Positions 50,519 to 59,653 of a stretch of DNA of 64,000 bases are shown piece by piece. Origin of the DNA: JABWCQ01 sp964530625 (GTDB lineage: Bacteria > Electryoneota > RPQS01); assembly GCA_964530625.1 (NCBI GenBank), contig CAZHAK010000005.1, positions 1 through 64,000 on the forward strand, written 5' to 3'. Position 1 is the first letter of the stretch, and each line of letters opens with the position of its first letter. Under the pieces are notes generated by a model. That model saw nothing but the letters and a program-made list of their open reading frames with translations. It had not been told where the DNA came from and did no database searches. The position numbers and the translations under genes are program-made.

Positions 50519-51822
50519 GCGACCTCCTTCGTCAGGCGCGTGATGTCCTCAACAACACATCCTCAGTGCGAGCGATCGGCAGAGTAAATTGTGTGCGTGG
50601 GTTGGTGCTCGAAGCGAAAGGGCCGCGCAGCGCCGTCGGGAATCTGTGCCGAGTTGTTACTGAGGAGGGAGATAAACTTGCGGAAGTCGTAGGGTTCGAC
50701 GGCGCAACTACTCTTCTGATGGCACTTGAAGATCTCGCGGGCGTCTGCCCCGGTGATGAAGTCTGCGACCTTGGTCGAAAGCAATTGATTCCCGTCGGGG
50801 AAAAACTATTGGGCCGAGTGATCGATAGTTTGGGACAGCCCCTCGACGGCAAAGGCGAGATACATGCCGATGCATACAGGCCGCTCAACAACGAGAGCCC
50901 GAATCCGCTGACGAGACCGCGTGTGACGACTCCACTTCAAGTCGGTGTGCGTACAATTGACGGATTGCTGACATTGGGAGAGGGGCAACGAGTCGGTATT
51001 TTTGCGGGAAGTGGAGTTGGGAAAAGCGTCTTGCTTGGAATGATGGCGCGTAACACGAATGCTGACGTGATCGTCACCGGGCTAATCGGAGAACGTGGTC
51101 GTGAAGTGCGTGACTTTATCGAAGACGCGCTGGGAGCTGAGGGCTTGAAGCGGTCGGTTGTAGTGTGTGAAACATCTGATCGTTGGCCACTGCTGCGAAT
51201 CAAAGGAGCGTTCGCGGCAACAGCGATTGCAGAATATTATCGTGACCAAGGTCTGCGAGTGCTACTCATGATGGATAGTATCACAAGAGTTTGCCACGCC
51301 ATGAGAGAAGTCGGGTTATCGCTGAATGAGCCTGTCGCCACTCGTGGCTATCCGCCTTCAGTATTCGCGACACTACCCAAGCTCCTTGAACGGACAGGTA
51401 ATTCGGACAAGGGATCGATTACGGCGATCTACACCGTGTTAGTTGACGGCGACGATATGATGGAGCCTGTTGCGGACACGATGCGAAGCATTCTTGACGG
51501 GCACGTGGCTTTGTCGCGCAAAATTGCCGCGCGAGGTCACTATCCGGCGATCGACGTGTTGAATAGTATCAGCAGAGTGATGCCGCAGGTTACAAGTCAG
51601 GAGCAGCAAACAGCCGTTGCAAAGATTAAGGAATGGCTTGCCGCATATCAAGAAGGGGAAGACTTGATTTCAATCGGGGCGTACTCGAAAGGCTCGGTTC
51701 CTATTCTTGATCAAGCAATTGAGAGGTTGCCAGAGGTCCACGCGTTTTTAAGACAAGATACGGTCACGTCGTCGACGTTTGATGAGACTCTGGCCGGGCT
51801 GATTGAATTGACTAGACAGTGA
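50515..51822 (+). CDS. fliI: Flagellum-specific ATPase FliI
   Basis: 435-residue F1-ATPase-beta-like enzyme that energises flagellar protein export. Walker A is GIFAGSGVGKSVLLGM, Walker B is VLLMMDSITR, and EVGLSLNEPVATRGYPPSVF is the family signature. The ATG overlaps the fliH stop (ATGA). Its stop overlaps the GTG of fliJ. All catalytic residues appear intact. Confidence 0.97.
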   Translation: MSDLLRQARDVLNNTSSVRAIGRVNCVRGLVLEAKGPRSAVGNLCRVVTEEGDKLAEVVGFDGATTLLMALEDLAGVCPGDEVCDLGRKQLIPVGEKLLGRVIDSLGQPLDGKGEIHADAYRPLNNESPNPLTRPRVTTPLQVGVRTIDGLLTLGEGQRVGIFAGSGVGKSVLLGMMARNTNADVIVTGLIGERGREVRDFIEDALGAEGLKRSVVVCETSDRWPLLRIKGAFAATAIAEYYRDQGLRVLLMMDSITRVCHAMREVGLSLNEPVATRGYPPSVFATLPKLLERTGNSDKGSITAIYTVLVDGDDMMEPVADTMRSILDGHVALSRKIAARGHYPAIDVLNSISRVMPQVTSQEQQTAVAKIKEWLAAYQEGEDLISIGAYSKGSVPILDQAIERLPEVHAFLRQDTVTSSTFDETLAGLIELTRQ

Positions 51823-52262
51823 AAAAATTTCGATTTAGTCTTGAACGAGTTCAACGCGTTCGCAAAATTGAAGAGGCGCTTCGACTGGCAGAGAAAAAGC
51901 GGGCAGAACGCGCGCTCTTGGCACAACAACAGAAGCTCAACATGTTCACGATTGAGCATGATGCCCAGTGCGAGTCTATGGAAGCGGCTATGTTGTCTAC
52001 TTTCCGTATATCAGAGCGGCAAACCGATTGGACGTACCTGCAAAGGCTGGACAGAATCATCGGATATCAAGCGGGCGTGGTTAAAGAGTACACTCTGACC
52101 AACAACGAAGCGCGCAAACGATTTCTACTCGCCAGGCAGAAGTCCTTGGGCCTCGAGAAGCTCGGGAATGCGCAGTTCGAATCATGGAAGAAAGAATTAA
52201 TCGATCTTGAGCAGAAAATCGCGGATGACCGTCCGCGGCAGATCGATAGGAACATAAAATGA
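51819..52262 (+). CDS. fliJ: Flagellar export chaperone FliJ
   Basis: 147-residue coiled-coil protein, assigned by position after fliI and the typical opening KKFRFSLERVQRVRKIEE followed by long charged helices. It bridges the ATPase ring and the export gate. It starts at a GTG that overlaps the fliI TGA, and its stop overlaps the next ATG. Confidence 0.88.
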   Translation: MKKFRFSLERVQRVRKIEEALRLAEKKRAERALLAQQQKLNMFTIEHDAQCESMEAAMLSTFRISERQTDWTYLQRLDRIIGYQAGVVKEYTLTNNEARKRFLLARQKSLGLEKLGNAQFESWKKELIDLEQKIADDRPRQIDRNIK

Positions 52263-52912
52263 AAAAGCTAATACCGATCATAGGTTTGTACTTTGGCGCG
52301 TTCATCGTTCTAAACGTTGGCATGTTTTTTATGCTCAAGTTCACGCAACCCAAAACGGATGCGCTTACTGATGGCATACATCCGGACTCCGTCGGCGTAC
52401 TGCTCGGTGATTCAACGATGCTCCAAGATGACGCAGAGTTTGATCATGAACCTGATGCGGTCGTTGAAGATGCCCACTCAGAAGATGGCAAGCACGCTGA
52501 CAAAACGGAAGGCACTTCGAAGTCAGCCACCACCGACACATCGCGCGCTGATTCGGAAACCAATAAGCCTGAACAGGTTGTTGCAGAGCACGCTTCGGCA
52601 GTTAGCGAAGCTCTGGACAGCGTTGAATCTGCGGACGACTTTTCTACGGAAGCGATTGAGCCGGGTGTCGCACTCAACGATACACCGAAGTCATCCATTG
52701 AGATCGCCAAACTCGCAAAAGTGCTTGAAGGGATGAAACCTGGTGAAGCCGCGATCATTGCAGAACGTTTACCTACGGAGACAATTGTTGAATTGGTGAT
52801 GCGCATGAAGAGTCGTAATGGGGCGAAGATGATGGCGTCGCTGCCCGTTCCCGTTGCCGCGTCTGTGGCCACGAGAATGGCAGAACTTTCCGGAGTGCGG
52901 AAGCCCTCATGA
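52259..52912 (+). CDS. MotE-like / MgtE-N-domain membrane protein
   Basis: 217 residues with one N-terminal transmembrane helix (about 7-28), a long acidic Ser/Thr/Glu linker and a C-terminal MgtE-N-like helical domain (ILAKVLEGMKPGEAAIIAERLPTE...MASLPVPVAASVATRMAEL). This layout, just after fliJ, matches the MotE/YlxF group, whose proteobacterial members chaperone MotC in the periplasm. No motC is seen here, so a role in fliK/fliJ assembly or stator stability is inferred. Stop overlaps fliK. Confidence 0.8.
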   Translation: MKKLIPIIGLYFGAFIVLNVGMFFMLKFTQPKTDALTDGIHPDSVGVLLGDSTMLQDDAEFDHEPDAVVEDAHSEDGKHADKTEGTSKSATTDTSRADSETNKPEQVVAEHASAVSEALDSVESADDFSTEAIEPGVALNDTPKSSIEIAKLAKVLEGMKPGEAAIIAERLPTETIVELVMRMKSRNGAKMMASLPVPVAASVATRMAELSGVRKPS

Positions 52913-55695
52913 AGCTCACGCTGATAGATCTCTTAAATGGGAGCTTACTTAAAGGGTGGATTCCGAATAGTCTGAAGGAAGAGGGAGCGGGCTTTTCAGA
53001 AGTACTCGCGCTGAGTACCAAGGAGAGGCAATCTCGCACGCCATCAGACACAAAATCTGAAGAGTTTTCACCGCCGGTTTCTAAACCGGCGGTTTCATTT
53101 TGGGGACGCTATAGAGAATCCAATATTAAGTCGCAGGTAATGTTCAAGCTGCCTACAGGGATGTCGCCGGACAAAGAAGAATTCGCCACCGCGTCGTTGC
53201 TTGAAGGAACGCACGATAAAGAATATGTGCGAGTGAAGCCAATGGCTTCGTACGGGCTGCCGGGACTGGCGATTGTACCGTCGCAAGGATCAGAACCTGA
53301 TGAACTGGAGTTCTCGACTGTCGAAAACTTGACTGAACGCACTCCGCTGTCTGCCACTCGGCAAACCGCATATATGGCGAAAGTTGAAAGTGTGTCTATC
53401 GGAAAAGTCACAGCATCCACTACGGCAATCGTTGGAAGAATGGTTCCGACTGCAATGTCTGAATCGCATTCACCTGTAGTACGACCGACGGTTGCTTACG
53501 ACGTGCCAACTCCGAACCGTTCAGCTCAGAAGGCCAATCAAACCAAACACGCTGACAACACACAGTCAGCTTTGCCGCTTGGTCAAAAGTTAACGCCTCG
53601 GCAATTACATGCGTCACAAGCTCTGAGGACTGCCGAGTCACGGCTCACACCCACTACTGGCTCTGAACAGTATGCTGCGCCGAAGGTTCAATTCACAACA
53701 CCTCGAAGCAAAGAAGCGCATCAAGCTCCCCGTGAGATTGTGCATTCAACCGACTCCGCACGCCCTCGCGGTATATCGTCACAAAGTTTGGCGGGTAGCT
53801 CGACTGAATCGTTGGTCGAGCGCGTAACCAATGTGAACGTTGGCAAGATTTCAACGGAACCCTACTTGTATCGTGGAGGGCGGATAGCCAGTCTGTCCGT
53901 TCAAAGTGCTCCAATACGGAAATCCGAAGTTCCGAGTAAAGCAGTTTCTGGAATTGAGAACGTAGGTGACCATAGCATCCAAGCTAATCAACCGAGTGGA
54001 GTATCTGAAGCAAGAATAGTAACGCTCGGCGTGAATGTGCGCCCCGCTAACACCGAAAATAATGGCAAAGTCAATGGAACGGACAAGCATTCGAAACCGA
54101 TTGACAAGAGCTTTAGCGTAGATGTAAGCACATTTCGTCGTAGTCCAGAACGCAGCAGTATAGGTGCCGACGAGGATGACTACGCGCATCGGCCGTTTGA
54201 GCGTGACTATTTGCCACTCGTTCCTGAAGTTTCTCCCTTGCCGGCGCAGAAGGTGAAACAGCACTCGGCTACAAAGAAAGTGTTGAACGCCAATCTCTTG
54301 CCTGTGGGTGATGACGCTGCGACGCATCATACAGATCAGAAATCGTTCAATATTCGTACGAGCCAAATTCGCTCCAGTGATAACCTTGTAGCTCGAAAGG
54401 AAAGCGCCGATCCGCACGCGCTTCCAAGTGAAAAACCGATGATCACGACTGCGTCGAATCGATCCGAGCAACCTCTGCAAACACGAGGGCACAGTAGTCC
54501 TATTTCAACTGACATTGAGACGGCGAAATACATACCGCATTATTCTCGCGTGCCGGCCGCTAAAGTGAATCCAGCGCCCACTTCAGAGCGGCGTCAAGCT
54601 GTAGAAGTATTAGTTGAAAAACTTTCCAGCGGTGTCGAACGCCAAAGTATGATCACGCCGAAGGTGGAGACGGAGAGTCAAGCGATTCCAACAGACAAAA
54701 TAATTGCCCAAAAGGATGTCATCAAGCCTGAACTTGTTGCGCCTGAAAGGCAGTGTGGTGTCAAGCCGATTTCCTTGCAGACTCCTGCCAAGGAAACGGT
54801 GAAGCACGCTGAGACCGCAGCACCGACAACTCCTGAGGGTAAAGATCAGACGCAGAAGCCGCAATTGCCAGCGTCTCACGTCGTGCGACCGCCAGTGGCG
54901 CTTGACCCGTTCGCTCAGAAAATACCGCAGGCGATTCCAATCATCGTTGCGCCGGACTCCCGTACCTTATTGCCCCTCACTGACAACGTGCTTGTCAAGC
55001 CACTTGAGCGACGAGAGTCACAATCAGGTGGCGAACACGGTGACCGGGAAGTATCGAGAGCAGAGCTGCGCTCGCCGTCTGCTTCGAGGGAGGTTGTGAA
55101 CGACTCGAAGCAACAAAGTGGAGCTGAAAGCCAAACGCAGAACCGTGATCGCGACGACAAGCAATCTGGATTTCGCACGGCGATCGAGAATGTGCAGCCC
55201 GCTTCGCAGATGCCAGCACCACAACGCACACATGCTACAGGGCAACAGGGGATGACCGAGTCATTGCGCGTTGCACTCCAGCAAGCGCTCGATATGTCGC
55301 GCAAGAGAGTAGTGGAGCCCAATGAACTGCGCCTGACCGTTCCCATAGCTGAGCTTGGATCCATGGACATTGATGTCGTCCGCGAAGGCGATAAGATCTT
55401 GATTCGCATCGGAGCCGATCCAAAGGCTCTGGCAATCATGGAGGAACAGCGACCACAGTTGACACATTGGCTCCGCGATAATGGCTTTCCTGTTGAGCAA
55501 CTTGATGTCACACCGAGATTCGCAGATTCCTCGCGCTCTGACTTGGCTGGCTCTGACCACTCCGAAGGCGATCAAGAGTCTGCGCGGTCAGGCGGCTCGG
55601 GTGGGAACGGCGAGCAAAACGGATTCGGGCTGGCGGGCGATGCCACCTCCGCACCGCGACCGGCCTTTTCCGGTGCCAGAGTCTGGACCGCGTAG
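52909..55695 (+). CDS. fliK: Flagellar hook-length control protein FliK (very long)
   Basis: 928 residues, about twice the usual length. The first 780 residues are low-complexity and rich in Ser, Thr, Pro, Gln and Arg, consistent with the exported ruler part. The C-terminal domain (about 780-875) is the conserved substrate-switch module: ELRLTVPIAELGSMDIDVV...LRDNGFPVEQLDVTPRF. It ends in a Gly/Ser/Asn tail. Since ruler length tracks hook length, an unusually long hook is possible. A 118-base gap follows, breaking the overlap chain. Confidence 0.9.
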   Translation: MKLTLIDLLNGSLLKGWIPNSLKEEGAGFSEVLALSTKERQSRTPSDTKSEEFSPPVSKPAVSFWGRYRESNIKSQVMFKLPTGMSPDKEEFATASLLEGTHDKEYVRVKPMASYGLPGLAIVPSQGSEPDELEFSTVENLTERTPLSATRQTAYMAKVESVSIGKVTASTTAIVGRMVPTAMSESHSPVVRPTVAYDVPTPNRSAQKANQTKHADNTQSALPLGQKLTPRQLHASQALRTAESRLTPTTGSEQYAAPKVQFTTPRSKEAHQAPREIVHSTDSARPRGISSQSLAGSSTESLVERVTNVNVGKISTEPYLYRGGRIASLSVQSAPIRKSEVPSKAVSGIENVGDHSIQANQPSGVSEARIVTLGVNVRPANTENNGKVNGTDKHSKPIDKSFSVDVSTFRRSPERSSIGADEDDYAHRPFERDYLPLVPEVSPLPAQKVKQHSATKKVLNANLLPVGDDAATHHTDQKSFNIRTSQIRSSDNLVARKESADPHALPSEKPMITTASNRSEQPLQTRGHSSPISTDIETAKYIPHYSRVPAAKVNPAPTSERRQAVEVLVEKLSSGVERQSMITPKVETESQAIPTDKIIAQKDVIKPELVAPERQCGVKPISLQTPAKETVKHAETAAPTTPEGKDQTQKPQLPASHVVRPPVALDPFAQKIPQAIPIIVAPDSRTLLPLTDNVLVKPLERRESQSGGEHGDREVSRAELRSPSASREVVNDSKQQSGAESQTQNRDRDDKQSGFRTAIENVQPASQMPAPQRTHATGQQGMTESLRVALQQALDMSRKRVVEPNELRLTVPIAELGSMDIDVVREGDKILIRIGADPKALAIMEEQRPQLTHWLRDNGFPVEQLDVTPRFADSSRSDLAGSDHSEGDQESARSGGSGGNGEQNGFGLAGDATSAPRPAFSGARVWTA

Positions 55696-55762
55696 GCGAA
55701 TGTTGCCTTCCTTTAAGGGCCTCGGCCATAGAAGTATTCCTAAAGTGAGTATTGTCAAATCC

Positions 55763-55792
55763 TTGAGAGACAGCTGTAGATTGGCCTATGTT
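55763..55792 (+). promoter_or_regulatory. Possible internal promoter before the zinc-ribbon gene and flgD
   Basis: TTGAGA, 18 bases, TATGTT in the first sizeable gap of the flagellar operon. Weak, but position is suggestive. Confidence 0.25.
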
Positions 55793-55813
55793 TTGCTTTA
55801 TTCAGGATGAACC

Positions 55814-56038
55814 ATGAAAACGCTGACTCAAGACATGCCAAAATGTGCCTGTGGTGGACGAAAATTCCTCCCCCTCAATGCTGGGAAATCTCGGACAGGC
55901 AAACGATCTTACACGATTGGCTGTGCCGCTTGCGGCAAAAAAATGGACGTTAGCAAGACGGTTTACGCACTCTGTAAGTATCTCAAGATGCACGAGCCAA
56001 GCAAGGCCTTCTTGCAACTTTACCAAATGGAGTCTTAA
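55814..56038 (+). CDS. Small zinc-ribbon-like protein in the flagellar operon
   Basis: 74 residues with CACGG near the N-terminus and CAACGKK about 27 residues later: a Cys4 zinc-ribbon pattern. It continues KTVYALCKYLKMHEPSKAFLQLY, a predicted helix. AGGA lies six bases before the ATG and the stop is one base before the flgD ATG, so it is probably a real, co-translated gene. No family recognised. A regulator or export accessory role is speculative. Confidence 0.7.
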   Translation: MKTLTQDMPKCACGGRKFLPLNAGKSRTGKRSYTIGCAACGKKMDVSKTVYALCKYLKMHEPSKAFLQLYQMES

Positions 56039-56039
56039 G

Positions 56040-56777
56040 ATGGCAATACCACCCCTGACGAGCACATACTCTAGCCCCGGCGCGGATCAACTGAGTTCCC
56101 GCCAAGAGACTCTTGATCAAATGGATTTCCTGCAGATGCTGATGGCGCAATTGCGTGCCCAGGATCCAATGAATCCCCTAGAAGGACATGAATACGCCGC
56201 GCAGCTTGCCTCGTTCTCGTCCGTACAAGAATTGCAAGGCATTCAAGCAGCGCTTGAAGAATCCATCAACATGAACTTGTTGATGACACAATCTATCAAC
56301 GGCAATCTGGCTGCGGCACTGGTCGGCAAGACCGTGCGTGCGCAAGACAATACAATAAGCATTGACAACAATGACGCTGACTTGAGATTTACACTGAGTG
56401 AAGCCGCAACTTCTATCAATGTAGAAGTGCTAGACCCAGAGGGAAATGTCATTCGCAATCTTTCCGGCAATGCCCATGAAGCGGGTGATCGGGCGATCTA
56501 TTGGGACGGCAGAGACAGCAATGGCAACCGTGTCCCAAACGGAGTGTATTCGTTCAATGTCACCGCGACCAATGCAGGTGGATCAAACGTCTCCGCCTTG
56601 CCGTACATCGAGGGTGTCGTCTCCGCGATCAACTATGCAGGCGGTCAAGTCACGCTTACTGTCAACGGTAGAGAACTTTTGCTGGGTGACATCATGTCCG
56701 TCATGGCAACTGGCGACGGCGGTCGCGGCAACGGCAACGATGGCGGCACGGTTGCGAATACAGTATTTCCGGGCTGA
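56040..56777 (+). CDS. flgD: Flagellar hook assembly scaffold FlgD
   Basis: 245 residues. The N-terminal signature QMDFLQMLMAQLRAQDPMNP and the following YAAQLASFSSVQELQGIQ identify FlgD, the cap on which hook subunits polymerise. The C-terminal part has the FlgD Ig-like fold (ATSINVEVLDPEGNVIRNL, DGRDSNGNRVPNGVYSF). It ends in a Gly-rich tail. The ATG at 56040 has GGAG seven bases upstream and begins one base after the zinc-ribbon gene; a longer upstream start at 55845 would overlap it in another frame. Confidence 0.94.
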   Translation: MAIPPLTSTYSSPGADQLSSRQETLDQMDFLQMLMAQLRAQDPMNPLEGHEYAAQLASFSSVQELQGIQAALEESINMNLLMTQSINGNLAAALVGKTVRAQDNTISIDNNDADLRFTLSEAATSINVEVLDPEGNVIRNLSGNAHEAGDRAIYWDGRDSNGNRVPNGVYSFNVTATNAGGSNVSALPYIEGVVSAINYAGGQVTLTVNGRELLLGDIMSVMATGDGGRGNGNDGGTVANTVFPG

Positions 56778-56782
56778 CCTAC

Positions 56783-57184
56783 ATGAGTTCCGTTGACACC
56801 TTGCTCACGCGCTTGCAGCAGATTCAGCCCGTCGGTGCGCCGACAGGAGCGCCCGCAGCGCGCCGTCCCGAGCGCAAAACGGACGACGGACAATTCGGAA
56901 AACTGCTCGAGCAAACCGTTCGCGACAATCAACCGATCAAGTTTTCGTCTCATGCCCAAAATCGTTTGATGCATCGTCAAATCAGCTTGACGGATCCGCA
57001 GGTCGCAAGACTCGAAAAAGGCGTCAGTAGCGCCGCGAATAAGGGGGCGGAGTCTTCGCTTGTTCTCCTTGACAACTTAGCTTTTATCGTGAGTGTGCGC
57101 AATCGAACTGTTGTGACAGCACTCGACCAGGCGCAAACAAATTCTCACGTTTTCACGCATATTGATAGCGCAGTAATAGCATAA
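56783..57184 (+). CDS. Flagellar operon protein, TIGR02530-like
   Basis: 133 residues. It matches the small flagellar operon family between flgD and flgE in Firmicutes and spirochaetes: FSSHAQNRLMHRQISLTD, KGAESSLVLLDNLAFIVSVRNRTVVTA. Family function is not established; a role in hook assembly or as a chaperone is inferred from its constant place. It starts five bases after flgD. Confidence 0.87.
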   Translation: MSSVDTLLTRLQQIQPVGAPTGAPAARRPERKTDDGQFGKLLEQTVRDNQPIKFSSHAQNRLMHRQISLTDPQVARLEKGVSSAANKGAESSLVLLDNLAFIVSVRNRTVVTALDQAQTNSHVFTHIDSAVIA

Positions 57185-57222
57185 TCCAGTAACCGGGCCG
57201 GTCCTCTTGCAGGAGGCCCCAA

Positions 57223-58935
57223 ATGGGCGGATTGATTGACGCCCAAAGAGGGAAACAAACCATGATGACATCACTTTTCAGTGCCGTGGCGGGTCTTTCG
57301 ACTCACCAAACTAAAATGGACGTGATTGGCGACAACCTCGCCAATGTAAACACGATCGGTTTTAAGGGCAGCCGTGTTTCGTTTGCGACGGGTTTCTCGC
57401 AGCTGATGAAGCCTGCGGAAGGTCCGACCGACGGCCGAGGCGGCAGCAACGCGATTGAAGTCGGACTCGGGACACGTATCAATTCAATTGACCGCGTGTT
57501 TGAGCAAGGAAACTTTGAAAATACCGGAAGTAGAAACGATCTTGCTATTCAGGGCGATGGATTCTTCGTCTTGGGTGACGGTCAACGCCAGTATTTCTCG
57601 CGCGCGGGCAACTTCCAGGTAGATGCCAACGGGCAATTGCTGGCTTCGGGTGGAAGAATGCAGATTCTGGGAAGACTGGCCGACAAAAATGGAGAGCTGA
57701 TTCCGTCGTCCTCGATTGAGCCGTTGAAACTGCCGTTTGGCGAAAAGGATCCCGCCCGTGCCACAACCGAGATTCGCTACTTCTGTAACCTCGATGCGAA
57801 CTCGTCCACTCAGCGCTCTTTCGCGGCCTCGTTCGCGTTTAAGACCGACGGCATCCCTGCCGTCCGTGGGACACAATTGAACGATCTTGAACAGACTACA
57901 GCAAATCTTGACGATGGCGACAGAATCAATATGACCGCCATTCGTCGCGACGGTTCGCAAGTTGCGCTGACTTTCACGTACGGTGACGCAAACGACGGCA
58001 CTTCGGTCGGCGACATGCTTGATCACTTTAACTCCGCAGCTGGTTTTGACTCGGAATCCGACAATGGCTCAAAAATCACGATTGATGCGTCGGGAAAACT
58101 TATTCTGAAAGACAACCTTGCCGGAACCAGTGAATCAAGAGTGTCCATGAGTTTTGAAGATCTGGCTGGTTCGTCGGCGTCGTCGCTTCTACTTCCGACG
58201 TTCGTAAACACAGAAGTGGGGCAGACGGGTTCGCATTCGGTGTCCATATTTGCATATGATAGCCGAGGCGAACGTCACAAAATTGAAGTCAACTTCACAC
58301 AGGATACGGCTGAACACAATACGTGGAACTGGGACGCGATTGTTGATGACGGCAGTGTCGATGAAATCAACAACCTGCTGGGCGGGAACAGCGGCACCGT
58401 GAGGTTTAACAGCGATGGTTCGCTTTTGAGTTTCGACGGTGGGCCGTTGACATTCACTCCGACGCAAGCACAGTCCATGTCGATTGACCTAAACGGCGGC
58501 ACCGTAGGTACGTTTGACGGAATTACACAGTTCTCCTCTCCGACGACGACGATCGCGATTCATCAGGACGGCCATTCGATGGGCGTACTGTCTGACTTCA
58601 CCGTTGACAATCAAGGGCAAATTATCGGAAGCTATTCCAACGGAATTTCGCGCACACTCGGCCAGATCGCACTGGCGCGGTTCGCGAACCCGTCTGGTTT
58701 GACGCTGGCTGGTGAAAATATATATAGTGCGACGGTCAATTCGGGTGATCCTCTGATCGGTGTTGACAACGGAAATGTCAACCAGATCTACGCTGGATAT
58801 CTGGAATTGAGCACGGTGGATATGGCGGAGCAATTTACGGAAATGATTATCGCTCAAAGGGGCTTTCAGGCGGCATCCCGTGTTATCACGGTTGCTGACC
58901 AACTCTTGAACGAAGTCACCCAGCTCAAGCGGTAA
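57223..58935 (+). CDS. flgE: Flagellar hook protein FlgE
   Basis: 570 residues from the ATG at 57223, which has a perfect AGGAGG six bases upstream. The family N-terminus, however, begins at the second Met group (57262, MMTSLFSAVAGLSTHQTKM) with its own AGAGGG, so the first 13 residues may be an extension or a translated leader. Signatures are GDNLANVNTIGFKGSR and the C-terminal IIAQRGFQAASRVITVADQLLNEV. The middle is a hook-type beta-domain insert (about 200-420). It forms the universal joint of the flagellum. Confidence 0.93.
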   Translation: MGGLIDAQRGKQTMMTSLFSAVAGLSTHQTKMDVIGDNLANVNTIGFKGSRVSFATGFSQLMKPAEGPTDGRGGSNAIEVGLGTRINSIDRVFEQGNFENTGSRNDLAIQGDGFFVLGDGQRQYFSRAGNFQVDANGQLLASGGRMQILGRLADKNGELIPSSSIEPLKLPFGEKDPARATTEIRYFCNLDANSSTQRSFAASFAFKTDGIPAVRGTQLNDLEQTTANLDDGDRINMTAIRRDGSQVALTFTYGDANDGTSVGDMLDHFNSAAGFDSESDNGSKITIDASGKLILKDNLAGTSESRVSMSFEDLAGSSASSLLLPTFVNTEVGQTGSHSVSIFAYDSRGERHKIEVNFTQDTAEHNTWNWDAIVDDGSVDEINNLLGGNSGTVRFNSDGSLLSFDGGPLTFTPTQAQSMSIDLNGGTVGTFDGITQFSSPTTTIAIHQDGHSMGVLSDFTVDNQGQIIGSYSNGISRTLGQIALARFANPSGLTLAGENIYSATVNSGDPLIGVDNGNVNQIYAGYLELSTVDMAEQFTEMIIAQRGFQAASRVITVADQLLNEVTQLKR

Positions 58936-58951
58936 CACAGGCGGATAGCGG

Positions 58952-58971
58952 CGCGCCCACCTCCGGGCGCG
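58952..58971 (+). terminator. Hairpin after flgE
   Basis: A 7-bp GC-only stem (CGCGCCC/GGGCGCG) with a 6-base loop and no T run. More likely an mRNA processing or stability element than a full terminator, since the operon continues. The 153-base gap to fliL holds no other gene. Confidence 0.4.
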
Positions 58972-59088
58972 TCGCGTAATCCGCACCGCCGAGTTTGCCT
59001 CCTTCTCCTTCCATAACTGATCGTCGCCATCGTTTCATTCATGTCCGTGCCTGCGGATACGACTAACCCTTCACTCCACTGGAGAGAG

Positions 59089-59646
59089 ATGGCAAAAGAA
59101 AAACTCACAAAGCAAGACGCTCCGGAAGAGCACGCGGAACCAAAGAAGAAGTCTCCGTTGATGAAATACCTCATCATCGTGGGGATTTTGCTTGCTCAAA
59201 CTGCCGCCGCCTACTTCATTCAAAAAACTATCTTCTTTCCTGGACCCCCGTCTCTGAATGAGCAGGGGGAGGCAGCTTCTGAGCATGGTGATAAGGGTGA
59301 AGAATCTGACAGGCATGGCGGAGGAAACGGAGACAAAGCAACCGGAACCCATGTTGCCTTGCTCGATGAGATCATCGTCAATCCTGCGGGAACCGGAGGT
59401 CGCCGATTCTTGTCCACCATCGTCGGTTTGACTCTGAAAGACGCGAAAGCTGAGGCAGCCTTAGTTGAGCGAATGCCAATCGTGCGCGATGCAGCTATTA
59501 CCCTATTGGCCTCCAAATCCCTCAGTCAACTTGCAAGTGTTGAATACAGAGATTCTCTCAAGATTGAACTTAAGACGTCTGTGAACAGCTTGGTTCCGGA
59601 TATGCCCGTTACGAGCGTCGTGTTTTCAACCTACGTTTTGCAGTGA
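59089..59646 (+). CDS. fliL: Flagellar basal body-associated protein FliL
   Basis: 185 residues: a short charged cytosolic tail, one transmembrane helix (YLIIVGILLAQTAAAYFI, about 25-43), an acidic/Gly linker, and a periplasmic domain with VALLDEIIVNPAGTGGRRFLSTIVGL that fits FliL, which stabilises stator units. The ATG at 59089 has GGAGAG upstream; an ATG at 59041 lacks a ribosome-binding site. No motA/motB is adjacent, unlike many operons of this layout. Confidence 0.9.
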   Translation: MAKEKLTKQDAPEEHAEPKKKSPLMKYLIIVGILLAQTAAAYFIQKTIFFPGPPSLNEQGEAASEHGDKGEESDRHGGGNGDKATGTHVALLDEIIVNPAGTGGRRFLSTIVGLTLKDAKAEAALVERMPIVRDAAITLLASKSLSQLASVEYRDSLKIELKTSVNSLVPDMPVTSVVFSTYVLQ

Positions 59647-59653
59647 GTGCACA

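Noticed and set aside
57196..57220. Sigma-54-like sequence GG...TTGC before flgE
   Set aside because: The spacing between GG and TTGC is one base too long and the rest of the -24 element does not fit.
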